This document shows, piece by piece, positions 47,107-58,065 of a DNA stretch of 64,000 nt. This DNA comes from Lonicera japonica (Eukaryota; Streptophyta; Magnoliopsida; Dipsacales; Caprifoliaceae): NCBI GenBank assembly GCA_021464415.1, contig CM038470.1:26065601-26129600 (forward strand), read 5' to 3'. Under the pieces are notes generated by a model. That model had not been told where the DNA came from. It did no database searches and saw only the letters and a program-made list of their open reading frames with translations. The translations under genes were made by a program, and so were the position numbers. Numbering within the stretch: the first letter of the stretch is position 1; each line of letters starts with the position of its first letter.

Positions 47107-47756
47107 CTGATATTTTGACAAAATCATAATTGTTTAGGTAATAGGTGCGGCCTACATATATTAGTAAAGATATAAGCAAGTGGGTGTGTCCTAGAGAGGT
47201 CAAGAACCTCACCCAAGTATGGAACTCACTGTTCTATTAATTGTAGTGTATTTCTCTTTCCCTAACCTATTAGTTATATGACTTTAAAATAATACACTCC
47301 TTGTTTCCTTTTAAGGACTAATAAATTGATTAAATTTATGAAAGTAAACAAGTGATCTGCTTTAACATGTGATTTTTTAAAATTTGTTAAATTGTGATAA
47401 ATGTTAAAATAATTATAAACTATCACCATAAGATTGATGGAGTAATAAGTGAAAATGTTGAGAGGACACTACAAAATAGATAGCTCTGTTATTATATGAA
47501 GTCAAGACAAATTTCTACTAGTTGTAATGACTATTTTACCCCTATAATTTTCTTTTTCAATAAAAAAATATTTAAAACAAACTTTAAACCGTGAAGCTCT
47601 CACTTTTAAGTAAATTAATAAAAGCTCATGATTAACCACCAAGCCATCACTCATTTTTGTTAAACTTTTCCTTCAAAGGTTATACATTCAAAGTGTACAC
47701 GCATCGTACGTCTTCGTTAATCTAGTGATAATAATGGGGAGGTATATATATATACA
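47107..47756. other. Segment shared with 16608-17275 (copy 2)
   Basis: Non-coding. It aligns with the copy-1 segment downstream of the copia A LTR, including the minus-strand tRNA-like block (here about 47520-47655). Confidence 0.75.
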
Positions 47757-47993
47757 CTAGATCACATCCACATGCGATGCATGTGCTACTCAAATATATC
47801 TAGTTTAAACTAAAATATAAAATAAAGATGTTAAGTGGTCTAGTGGTTAAGCAGAAAATTATTTTGTCAAATGTTCAAGATTTGAATTTTCTTACAAGCA
47901 TATTTTTTAATAAAAATAATACTATAAGGATAAAATAGACAATTCAAAAGTCTAACTGCTACTCAAACCACTTTATTTTGCATAAAACAAAGA
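47757..47993 (-). mobile_element. Mini-Helitron, reverse strand (candidate)
   Basis: On the minus strand the sequence ends with a perfect 7-bp hairpin (CACATGC-ATC-GCATGTG, plus-strand 47769-47785), then GATGTGAT and CTAG before a T. That is the standard Helitron 3' end. The opposite end starts TCTTTGTTTTATGC after an A. It is absent from copy 1. Inside is a box-A-like word, tggtctagtggttaag, with a box-B-like gttcaagatttg (plus strand, about 47833-47890), so it may have captured a tRNA-derived repeat. Confidence 0.55.
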
Positions 47994-48200
47994 TGTAAAA
48001 TAACTTTCTGGACCTACAAAAGAAAAGAAAGGAAGAAGAAGCACATGTCAATACAAACCAATGAAAGGTAAGTGCAAAGGAGGTCTACAAACTTTTGTTT
48101 TACCTTCCTCAATTGAACAAATAAAAAAGAACTCAGATCACAAATTTAATTTCTTAAAGACATTCACATCATTTGCTGTAACATTTACATAATTTTTTGA

Positions 48201-51200
48201 TATAAAATATATAAAATAATAATAAAGGACATTACATAAATGGTGGTTATAATGGGTAATGTTATATGCACCCCTATTTTGTAGCCAAGACACCACAAAT
48301 GACACTCAAAATTTACACACCCAATCGGTGGCTCATTGCCGAAATTGAACATTTGATTCAGTAACGTTTCACCGACTTGACCTAAACGGAAACTTGTCAC
48401 CGAAATTAAACATTTGATTCAGTAAACTATCACCAAATATGAACCTTAAAGTCGGCAACTTGCCACCGAATCAAATATCCTCTAATTATAACACCTTCAA
48501 CACCCTAATTATGTGGTGTTTTAGCTACAAAATAGGAGTGCATATAACATCACCCGTTATAATAAAGGACATTCGTTTAAAATCATTAGTTTAAAAGACA
48601 ACTTTTTAATCAAGGACAAAATATTAATTATTTTATTATTTCAATTAATTATGTTGAATTTCAATACTACCATTCTTAAAGATAAATACAAGAAAATAAA
48701 TATTTAATTAAATTAAGAATTAAATCAATAAAAATAATTTTAAACAAATTCAAACACATATCATAAGAAAATAAAACAAGAAAATAAATGGAAGAATTAT
48801 TAAAAAAAAGTCAAATAAGAAAATGTCTCAAATTAAATAGACATACTATGAGAGTGAAGCTGCAAATGTGTCTGAAGCACAATTCTCCCATATGATATTC
48901 TAATTCTGTTTTCCGCACCTTGTGCTTAGTTATAGTAGTTCATTAGACATTTTACAATCAAGCATGTACTCAGACATTTTATTTATTGGTCACTCCATGT
49001 GTAGTTTGCACTTTTGTATTTTACACCTTTTGTACTAAGTCATATTCGTCTATTAGATAATGATCATAATGATATACATATTATACTAAACCATCCTTCA
49101 TGTTCAGACATATTATTTGCTGCTTGCACCTTATGTGGCCTGTACTTTTGTATTTTACATTATTTATGTAAGACATATTGTATTATAAGGTGAGTCACTT
49201 AACGCTGAAATTCAACTAAAATTTTAAATTATAATTTAAAAATTTATTCACACTCAATCAAGTTTAAACTTGATAAAATTTTTAGATGTTTGAGTGGTAT
49301 TTCTTTTGTTAAGCTTAATATTGTGTTGAAATGATCAGAATTTTCGCTAATTGAACTTTAGTTGCATTCAAACTGTACAATATCCCAAAAAAAATAAATA
49401 AAGACAATTAGATAACACATCTATTAGAATATAAACTACATTTCTAACTCTTTATTTTGATAAATATTAGACTTATCTTCAGCTTTTAAATCTTCTTTCA
49501 AAGCAACAACTAGATTATTAAAGCATCACAATTCTATTGGCATCAAAATATACATGGACACATTTATCAAATCTAGGATTCTATTTTAAAAGATGTATAT
49601 TGCTTTAACTATATTTTAAGATGAAGCTCACCAAGATTTATAAATTTTAGCTGCTTAATATAGGTTATCAAAATACATAAATAATATCATATTGATTAAT
49701 TTCAAACTTTAATTAAAAAAAAACTACATTGTTGTTCCCATCATATTCTTACCAAAAGAAAAAAAAATATACTACTGCACCAAAACATTTAGACACATCT
49801 AAAGAAAAAGGTTAATATTGTTTAATTTTCTTATCAACAAAATACAACTTTTTAATCTTTTGACATGGTTTTTCTGTGATTATGCTGCATCATTTTTACC
49901 ACCGTCAAAACTTTGTCAACGCGTACCAATAGATAACAATGTCATGACCGTTTTTACCATCATTTGGTATGTGTATGCCGTTTCACTTGTGTGTGCTTGG
50001 AGGAAAAATCGTTAAATTTATTTTTTTGAAAATAAATTTTGTTTATTTAGATCATATATATTATTATTTGATCCATGTATTATAACATTTTTTCCTATGG
50101 TATTGAGCTTCCTCTATTTTTTAAAAAAATTGTTTATTCCAAATATTCATGTCTAGCAATTGGGTAGAGTCAAGTTTAATTAGATAATATCCCTTATTAT
50201 TTGATCCATGCATCATAATGTGGGCTTTTTTTTTTCTTTCTATTTTTTTTGGGTTTCCTCTATTTTAATTTTATAATTGTATCTCAAGGCTCATTTTAAT
50301 TTAATTCAACAAGATTTTAGTAGCTTTTTGCTTGTAGTTGCATACAAAAAGGTTTCAACACTCTTGTTCAAAACTTATTTCTAATCATCAATCATGGTGG
50401 AATAGGCATTCATTTTCTCATTCTTTAAAAAAATAATAACAAAAAATTAGTAGGTCCATGTTTATAGAAATAGACATATTTCTTTCATACTACTCAAATA
50501 TCTTCCTCTTCCTTGTGTGTTCTTTGGCATCATTGCCAGCGCCAATTTTTTTTTTCTTTTTTCAATTGTTGAACATTTTTTTTATTTCACTGGTAACGAT
50601 TTTTACCCTCCCATTTTACATTTATGTTTTCAATTGGAAGAATATTATTTCTTCATTACTTTGTATCACCATGTCTCTCCATCCAAATTATTTTTAAATC
50701 TCCATGATTATCCCTTTACTCAATATTGTATCATCAGGTATAATGCTTACCAGTTGGATTGTCCCTTTATTATTGTCGTTCTCCATGTTCTTCAAATATA
50801 TTTTTTTAATTCATGTTTTGTTGTTGTAGGGTGTTTAATTATTATGTTCATTCTTCTTTGCTTGCTCAAAATATGTCTGTGTACTCATAACAAACATATT
50901 GGAATCATGTTCGTTGTTGACTATTTTGCTTGAATAAGATCACAGTAGTTGATAAGTTTCAATTTTTTTATCCTATTTGTTGACTCTAAACTTAGCTAAC
51001 TTTTAAATTTGAAAATTGGTTTATTGAAATTTATTTTTGAATATATATTTTTGTTAAATCCTTTTTTATTATTATTTTGAAGGTTGTTTTTATATTTAAT
51101 AAAGGTACTATTGAAAATTTCTTTATTTCTGATTTTTAATTAATTTAAATTAATTTTGTCCTTTGTTAAAAAGTTGTCCTTAAAATTAATTCTAAAAATA

Positions 51201-51262
51201 GAATGTCCTTTATTAAAAAGAGAGTAAGAAATTTGTCCTTTTAAAAAGCTTCTATAAAATAT
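48201..51262. mobile_element. 3-kb insertion with 10-bp flanking repeat, class uncertain
   Basis: The insertion 48211-51252 is present only in copy 2 of the segmental duplication. The matching site in copy 1 is near 18800-18815. The flanks are identical 10-bp words TATAAAATAT (48201-48210 and 51253-51262), but both are pure AT. Near the ends are inverted blocks: aataaaggacattcg...gacaactttttaat...aaggacaaa on the left (48559-48630), and the same words reversed at about 51150-51215. This suggests a TIR-type DNA transposon, perhaps Mutator-like, without a recognisable transposase. Open frames at 49818-50015 and 50458-50933 are Phe-rich and show no motif. It carries the nested MITE at 48254-48555. 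Confidence 0.55.
48246..48563. mobile_element. hAT-type MITE, 302 bp
   Basis: The element 48254-48555 has ~45-bp inverted ends (left GGGTAATGTTATATGCACCC; right reversed GGGTGATGTTATATGCACTC). It is flanked by a perfect 8-bp duplication GTTATAAT (48246-48253 and 48556-48563). An 8-bp duplication fits hAT. Non-coding, nested in the 3-kb insertion. Confidence 0.82.
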
Positions 51263-51680
51263 GTTTAAACGGAAATAAAAAGTTCTTAAATTGATTCATA
51301 TTTTAAGAAAAATATATTACTATAATAAGAAATAATATATCACGTGTCCAGATAAACTCTGTTTGATAAAAAATACTAAAAAAACAAATAATATGTGTCA
51401 TAAGTTAAAAAATGAATCAAAAATATTTGAGATATAAGTTAAAAAAAATTCTGCAACACTCAGTTTGCGTTTAGGTGTTTATGGGAGGAAAAGTTAACGG
51501 AGGAAAAATCAATTCCTTGTTATCAAGAAGGCTATTGACATAATATTATATAGTTTTCGCAGCATTTTTTTTGTTTGTTTTAAACAATTCTTTGTTTGCT
51601 TATAAACAGATAAAAACTATAATTGCAACATGTTTGATATAAAATAGTCCACAAGTTTTACTAAGAAGTCAATTATGAGT
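51253..51680. other. Segment shared with 18815-19240 (copy 2)
   Basis: Non-coding sequence aligning with copy 1, ending at the copia D insertion point. Confidence 0.75.
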
Positions 51681-52004
51681 TGTTGGTTTTTGGGCCTGTT
51701 AGTTTATCCTAACAGGGACACCTATAGTGGGCTTTAGGGTTTTAAAGCCTTTTAAGTCTAATGATATATATTTAGGTCTTTAGACTTAAATAATCACACA
51801 CAATACACAACACAATTAGAGGCAGCCGTCATCTCTTCTAAAGCACATTCTAGAGTTTCTCGTAGAGAGCACTTAAAGCTGTGGGCATAGTGGTAGCTGT
51901 TCGAATAACACTACACAACGTGAGTATCGTAAGGCCAATCGCACAAGATACAAATCAATCCGCTACGTATACAGGTATGGGATACTTGTATTATTTTTCC
52001 TACA
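51681..52004 (+). repeat. 5' LTR of copia D (324 bp)
   Basis: The LTR runs from TGTTGGTTTTTGGGCCTGTT to ttatttttcctaca. It is longer than the 3' LTR (290 bp), which lacks a part near cacacacaatacacaacaca but has a small duplication of gagtaacact. Confidence 0.9.
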
Positions 52005-52017
52005 TTGATATCAAAGG
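52005..52017 (+). other. Primer-binding site of copia D
   Basis: The word TTGATATCAAAGG stands directly after the 5' LTR and resembles the tRNA-iMet complement TGGTATCAGAGC used by copia elements. Confidence 0.75.
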
Positions 52018-52620
52018 GATATGATTGGTCTTCATACACAATCACACATGTGCAATCTCTTGTATGTATATATGTATGTATGATTTTCGTAGGTAATGAT
52101 ATGGTGTGTTAATATATATATATACTCTTAGGAAGGTTTTTTTTTTCTCCGCACGTTTTTCAAGAGAAAATGGCAGTTTCGATTTAAAAAAAAAAGTATT
52201 TTGATTTAAAAAAATAGTTTTTTTATTTGAAAAAAAATAGTTTTTTGTTTAAAAAAAAAAAATTCTGTTTAAAAAAAACAAAAAGGTTTTCTGTTTTTTT
52301 TTTTTGAAAAAAAAATAGTTTTTTGGGTTATTATGGTATCATGCATTTTTTGATATAATTCACTATTATATATTATTGTGTTGCATGTTTTTACTTGTTT
52401 TATATATAGTGGGAGTGTGGTGGTAGCTTAAAGCTCCTATACAATTTTGCGCGTAATTTTAATTTTAATTTAATAATATCACATGATGGGGGAGATGATT
52501 TTGAACGTAACAATCTTTCGATCTCGTGTCATGTGTGAACTATTAAATTTTTAAAATTTGTGCTGCAAAATATTATATGTGTTGTGCTGATAATAATATC
52601 CTTATTTTTGCGCATATTAG
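52018..52620 (+). other. Untranslated leader of copia D, A/T-tract repeats
   Basis: Non-coding leader. From about 52140 to 52325 it alternates runs of 6-13 A with runs of 6-14 T (gatttaaaaaaatagttttt-type units). In RNA these would pair as imperfect hairpins. Confidence 0.8.
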
Positions 52621-53465
52621 ATGACTTCTAAGAGCATTGTTGCTGACTTGAACAAATAAGAGAAATTGGATGGTGACAATTATGATATTTGGCACCGTAA
52701 ATTCTATTATCTCCTTGATGAGCAAGAGGTTTTGGAAACCTTGACCTAATCTTTGACTCCACCACCGGAGGATGGCAATGGTGTCCAACATCGACGCGAT
52801 CAAGAGGACTACACTCAGTGGGTCAAGAAGGATCGTTGTGCGCGCTTTGGTATGCTTAGCAGCATGCACAATGACTTGATCAGCGCGTTCGAGGACTGTA
52901 AGACTGCTCAAGAAATGAGAGATGCCCTGAAAACTAAGTTTGGTTCCACATCAGCTACTAGATTGCGCACGTTAACCTTGAAATTTGACTCGTATATGAT
53001 GCGCTTAAACACTCCGATGAAGCAGTATCTTAGACAGATGTCAACAATGATCCGCGATCTTCAAGCAGCTAGGAACAACTTGAGCAATGAGCAGCACGTT
53101 CAAGTTAGAATTCGTTCCTTACCTGATTTGTGGGAACATATGAGAGTAGATATGACGCACAATGATAATATCAAAAAATTTGATGATCTAGCGCGCCATT
53201 TAGAGTTAGAAGCTAAGCGCTTAGAAGCTGCTAAAGTCAATAGCTCATCTTATATGGTTCATTCTGGTTCGCGCAAGGCATCTTGATCTAAGCACAAGAA
53301 CTAGAATAATGGAAAGAAGAACAATAATGAGCCTGTGCGTAAGAAGGCAAACTCTGCCAAACTCAAGCCGGGCAAGCGTGGTGGCAAGAAGGGCAATGCT
53401 AGCAAAGCATGCTTCAACGTGGTAAGGAAGGTCACTTCGTTCGTGACTTCACTGAGCTGAAGAAG
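52621..53465 (+). pseudogene. Copia D gag
   Basis: The ATG at 52621 reads MTSKSIVADLNK then a TAA; the frame continues EKLDGDNYDIWHRKF (the DUF4219 opening) and has a second TAA after ETLT. From 52753 a long frame encodes the UBN2 capsid-like region: FGMLSSMHNDLISAFEDCKT, then EMRDALKTKFGSTSATRLR, then HLELEAKRLEAAKVNSSSYM. A basic Lys/Arg tail precedes a zinc knuckle at 53410-53445 (CFN...GKEGHF) that has lost one T in the second Cys codon, shifting the frame. Several of the stops could derive from CAA, CAG or CGA by C-to-T change. Confidence 0.88.
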
Positions 53466-53935
53466 GTACTCCTAAATTATAATTCTCCTCTTATTTTTGT
53501 AACAAGCCATGTTATGGTAGCTCATCCTTCTTATGATTAGATTGTGGATTCTATAGCAGCCGAACATGTCATGAGGGATCGAGTTGGATATGTGGAGTAC
53601 CGCCGGATACCAGTAGGAAGCAAAATACTTTATGTGGGCAATGGAGAAGCTGTTCATGTTTTATGTATTGGTACCTATAAGCTGAGCATGAGTGGTGGAC
53701 GCGACCTATTGATCCATGATGTATTGTTTGCTCCTGATATTTGATGGAACCTTTTATCAATTTCTGTTTTGCTTAGGCTAGGATTTCGAGTAGTTTTCGA
53801 GAACAATAATGTTAGCATTTTTAATGGAACAATTTTTTTATGGTAGTGGTTATATTTTGGATGGATTATTTGTTTTGGATATTTGTTATTCCAGTAATAA
53901 TAATTCTATTTCTTTTTTGACTTCTGCTGATAATA
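53466..53935 (+). pseudogene. Copia D protease region
   Basis: In frame from 53544: VDSIAAEHVMRDRVGY, where the active-site DSGAT is changed to DSIAA, then ILYVGNGEAVHVLCIGTYKL and LLIHDVLFAPDI followed by a stop. The block LLSISVLLRLGF follows. The order and words match the copia aspartic protease and pre-integrase area. The Gly-to-Ile change beside the catalytic Asp makes activity unlikely. Confidence 0.8.
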
Positions 53936-54467
53936 GGGGTGTGCAAAATAACCGAAAAATAAAAAAATCGACCTGAACCAACCCGAATCGGACCGAAACC
54001 GACGGTTGTGTTAATTTGCGGTTTGTTACAGAAAGAACTGACTGCCATCGGTTCGGTTGGAGGTTCTTTATCAAGAATACTAGCGAAAAACCGAACCAAA
54101 CCGAGATATATAAATTACATGGAAGAACCCTAGGTTTTTATTTACATACCACCCCTTTTGTTATCTTCTTATATTTTTTTCTTAAGTCAAATGGGTTTTG
54201 AGATTAATATTATTCATCTCTATTACGTCTTATGTTGTGATTTATGAAAATAAGATTTCCAAAATAAGTTAAATGGGTTTTGAAAATAAAATTCTTTATC
54301 AAAAATCCTCTTATGCTAAAACCGAAATCGAACCGAAACCAACACAACCGACCTTGCCCGAAATCTACCAGTTTCTTCCTTTTTTGGTTCTGTCTCGATT
54401 CCTAATTTTGAAAAACTGACTTGGTCGGTTCGGTTGCCGGTTAAGCAGCACGGTTCGGTTAACAATT
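53934..54467. mobile_element. Repeat insertion in copia D (AACCGAA/GGTTCGG-rich)
   Basis: The copia frame is interrupted by about 530 bp. It starts aataggggtgtgcaaaataa, continues with accgaa-type words, and ends with repeated ggttcggtt words. The AGGGGTGTGCAAAA start is that of a common plant MITE-like repeat family. The right end is not a clean inverted copy, so the class (perhaps hAT MITE) and borders are approximate. The copia frame resumes at HARLGHIGQDIMNRL. Confidence 0.65.
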
Positions 54468-55290
54468 TAGCATGCTAGACTTGGTCATATTGGCCAGGAC
54501 ATAATGAATCGATTAGCTATAGATGGCTTATTAGGTAAGCTCACTAAAGTTAGTTTACCTAATTGTGAGCATTGCTTAGTAAGAAAGTCAACTAGAAAAC
54601 TGTTTTAAAAAGCCACTAGAGCATCTTTTCTTTTGCAATTAGTATATTCAAACATTTGTGGCCCACTTAGTGTGAGGGCAAGGCATGGTACTAACTATTT
54701 CATCACATTTATAAATGACTACACACATTATGATTTTGTACATTTGATCTCCCATAAGTCTAAAGTATTGGATTGCTTTAAACATTTTATGAGGTTAGTT
54801 GAGAATCAAAGTAAGAGGACCATTAAGGCTCTCCGTACTAATCGTGGACATGAGTATTTATCTGAACTATTTAAACAACTATATGATAAAAATGTATTCA
54901 GATGCAGTTAACTACTCCATATACTCCCCAACAAAATGGTGTAGCAGAGAGAAATAATATAACCCTTTTGGATATGGTTAGATCGATGATGGCGCAAGCT
55001 AACCTCCCAATATCTTTTCGGGGGGATGCTATCTTAGCTGCTGCTTACATCCTCAACCGTGTGCCATCTAAATCTGTTTCATCAAACGTCTTATGAGCTT
55101 TAGACGGGTAGGAAGCATGACTTAAGCCATTTGTGCCTATGGGGCACGGCGGAATATGTTCACATTAGTTCTCATTCGCATGAAAAGCTAGGTCCTAGGG
55201 CGCATAAGTGTATATTCATTAAATATTCTGAAAAATCTAAAGGATATGTGATGCTTGGTGAACAAGAAGATGGATCTGTTTATGAGATTT
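54468..55290 (+). pseudogene. Copia D integrase
   Basis: It starts with the pre-integrase words HARLGHIGQDIMNRLAIDGL and CEHC, then LVYSNICGPLSVRARHGTNY (54640-54700), INDYTHYDFVHL, KALRTNRGHEYLSELFKQLY (54820-54890), and PYTPQQNGVAERNNITLLDM (54917-54975). Two catalytic positions are changed: the usual D-ICG reads NICG and the usual RTDRG reads RTNRG. Both are GAC/GAT-to-AAC/AAT changes. A frame break lies at about 54900. The C-terminal part (55100-55290) is out of frame. Confidence 0.87.
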
Positions 55291-55301
55291 AGTCTCGAGA
55301 T

Positions 55302-56591
55302 GTGGATTTCCTTAAGAAAAAATTCCCCAAGAGATGGGATGTGGACAAAAAGATTAAGTTGTTTGAAATGGTCGAATCGAACGAATGTGTTTCAAATCCA
55401 AATGAGGATGTTGAGAGCGATTCATTTCCTAGTGGGAGTGTCCCTCCATTAGAGACTGATTCCCAAAGTCCACACTTGCGTAAGAGCAATCGTGTGAGTA
55501 TCCCACGCCATCGTTTTGAGATTGAGGAGGCTATCACATCCCCTGCTCTGGCTGAATGGAAAGTTGCAATGATTGATGATATGGAGTCTATGAGGAAAAA
55601 CAATGTCTGGGACTTGGTAGATCTTTTGCCAGGGCGAAAGACTATTGGAAACAAATGGGTTCTAAAAGTCAAACGCAAGATAGATGGTTCCATTGATAGG
55701 TATAAAGCTCGTCTTGTGGCGAAAGGCTACATCCAAAAAGAATATGTTGACTATGAGGAAACCTTCTCACCGGTAGTGAGGTTTGCCTCAATTTGCCTCA
55801 TTCTAACTATTGTCGCTCATATGGATTTAGAACTTTTTCAGATAGACATTAAAATTGCATTTCTCAATGGAGAATTAGACGAGAAAATCTATATAGATCA
55901 ACAAGTTGGTTTCATAGCTAGCGAAAAAGAGTGCAAAATTTGCAAGCTCAAACGATCCATTTATGGGTTGAAGCAGTCATCTAGACAATGGTACTTGAGA
56001 TTCCATCGAGCCATTTCTTCAAATGGATTTACGATGATCGAGGAGGACCACTGTGTGTACATTAAACGTTTTGAGAATAATTTCTTGATTCTCTCTTTGT
56101 ATGTAGATGACATACAATTAGCTGAAAACAACAAGGAGATGGTTGTCGCCACACAAACGTGGTTATCTTCAAATTTTAAAATGAAAGATATGGGAGAGGC
56201 AAGCTATGTGCTCGGAGTTAAGATCCTAAGAGATCGATCAAGAAAACTTCTTGGTTTGTCTCAAGAGACTTACATAGGAAATGTACTTGAGCGTTTTCAG
56301 ATGCAAGCTTGTAAAACCATTGATACTCCTGTTGAGAAGGGTAATACCTTAAGTTTGAATATGTGTCATAAGACTCCTGATAAGAAGGAGAAGATGGCTC
56401 GTGTTCTGTATGCTAATGCTATTGCCAGCCTGATGTACGTAATGATGTGTACCCGACCCGACATTTGTTATGCAGTTGGTCTTGTCAGTAGGTTCCAAGG
56501 AAACCCAACCATTTTCTTCGTGACATGGTTGCGCAAAAGGAGGTGGTCCTTAAGTATATCTCTACTAGCCGCATGGTTGCAGACCCCTTGA
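55302..56591 (+). pseudogene. Copia D reverse transcriptase, longest open frame in the window
   Basis: A 429-codon open stretch carries the linker and an essentially complete copia reverse transcriptase: WKVAMIDDMESMRKNNVWDL, KWVLKVKRKIDGSIDRYKAR, LVAKGYIQKEYVDYEETFSP, FQIDIKIAFLNGELDEKIYI, KLKRSIYGLKQSSRQWYLRF, and the catalytic box LSLYVDDIQLAE with YVDD intact. TRPDICYAVGLVSRFQGNP marks the start of the connection to RNase H. There the frame jumps directly into the extreme C-terminus of RNase H, read one base off. It is a retrotransposon relic, not a host gene. Confidence 0.92.
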
Positions 56592-56656
56592 CTAAGCCTA
56601 TAGTTAGAGACATTTACCAAACTCATGTTAGTAGTCTAGGGTTACGTATGTTGTGA
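56512..56656 (+). pseudogene. Copia D RNase H C-terminal remnant
   Basis: In a different frame from the reverse transcriptase: RDMVAQKEVVLKYISTSRMV, then ADPLTKPIVRDIYQTHVSSL, with a stop at 56654-56656. This is the usual C-terminus of copia RNase H. The catalytic core (the AEY and DWAG-type motifs), roughly 150 residues, is missing, so an internal deletion fused the two parts near 56512. Confidence 0.85.
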
Positions 56657-57775
56657 TTATTTGTTTCCTGATCATAGAGGATATTTGATGTCGTTGATAT
56701 TATTATTAATAATTTTTTAAAATTTATTGCTCTTATATTATTGTTTTAATATAACTGCTAGTACACACTTTACCTATGGTTGGGATATCATGGTATGAGT
56801 ATATCAACAGGTATAAATCGACTCTCTCACACGAGTGATCGCCTTTAGCTCCCGAAAGGCGAGCAAAGATGAGACACATTAAGCTTATGGCGCTGTGATA
56901 GCGAGCTGAGCTGACATTGATTGAAGTGTCGACTTGGAAAGGGCCAAGATAGAGTCTTTCGAAAACTGAATATGGATACCCCATTATCCATATATAACCT
57001 GTGAATAACCGGATGCGAAATTTCAACTAGGCGCTAAGACGAGCGAGCAAGTAGATTTTTCGGGTTATGCGCTTGACATCGACTGAACTAAGATCTGTAC
57101 GGTATTTGGTAGTGACATACGCTCTTTATTGAAAGAGAACTTCATCGTAACATGTAAGTCATACTACATGTGCTTGGCGACCTATATAAGGAAGCGAAAG
57201 AATGATCCCTACTTCTTAACTGTGTGAGACCTTATGGATTGATACGATATGCATGATCCTATACTTTTTTTGCCCTATGTGACTTTTGATTGCATCATGA
57301 AGAGGAAGTTCAGTGTATGCTACTTTGATGTGTATATCATATGGCTAAGACTGATGCGGCCTAAATGAACATCGTTGGAAAAGCAATTGAATATAATCTA
57401 CGTGATATGAGGGCGAAAGGATGACTGTTTAGTAGCACGTTCAAGTTTTATGATCACTAGTACCAAGTTATGTCGCTTTCTGAGAGTAGGGACGTAGCTG
57501 TGAGAATAAAACAAAAAAGGTTTAAGCATTGATCTGAGATGTGACTCCAAGAGATTGGAGATGCTTAATTTGAATGTGGCTAAATAGGTTAGGGGCAGAA
57601 CGAGACGCTATGGGGGATGTTCTATGCTTATTTTTTGGGAATTTGGCATAGTACTCTAAAAATTTCTTTTTCAAGTGGCTCGCGGTCGCACAACTTATTT
57701 ACTAAGTATGAACGGGGAATCTAGAATAGTGTATGGGAGAATGCAATTATTTGCTCACTTTGTGCGAGTGGGAGA
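56657..57775 (+). other. Long non-coding 3' stretch and purine tract of copia D
   Basis: About 1.1 kb separates the pol stop from the 3' LTR. No open frame with a motif was found on either strand. It is less AT-rich than its surroundings and contains short self-complementary words such as cgcctttag...ctcccgaaaggcg (about 56830-56860). The purine tract gtgcgagtgggaga (57762-57775) ends it. Confidence 0.75.
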
Positions 57776-58065
57776 TGTTGGTTTTTGGGCCTGTTGGTTT
57801 AGCCAAACAAGGATACCTATAGTAGGCCTTAGGATTTCAAAATCCTTTAAGCCTAAAAATATATATTTAGGTCGTCAGATTTTTTCAAGCATATTCTAGA
57901 GTTCCTTGAAAAAGACCACTTTAAGCTGTGGGCACAGTGGTAACTGTTTGAGTAACACTGTTTGAGTAACACTACACAACACGAGTATCGTAAAGCCAAT
58001 CGCACAAGATCCAAATTAATCCGCTGCATATATAGGTACGTGATACTTGTATTATTTTTCCAACA
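57776..58065 (+). repeat. 3' LTR of copia D (290 bp)
   Basis: The LTR runs from TGTTGGTTTTTGGGCCTGTT to ttatttttccaaca, immediately followed by the TGAGT duplication. Confidence 0.9.

Noticed and set aside
50458..50933. Two overlapping Phe/Ile-rich open frames
   Set aside because: The T-rich DNA produces hydrophobic codons by composition; no conserved motif, and the frames overlap each other.
55302..56591. The 429-codon frame as a host gene
   Set aside because: Its motifs (QIDIKIAFLNG, YVDD, TRPDI) and position between LTRs show that it is a copia reverse transcriptase.
56733..57026. 97-codon minus-strand open frame in copia D
   Set aside because: It is antisense in the non-coding 3' stretch, with no family resemblance and no start context support.
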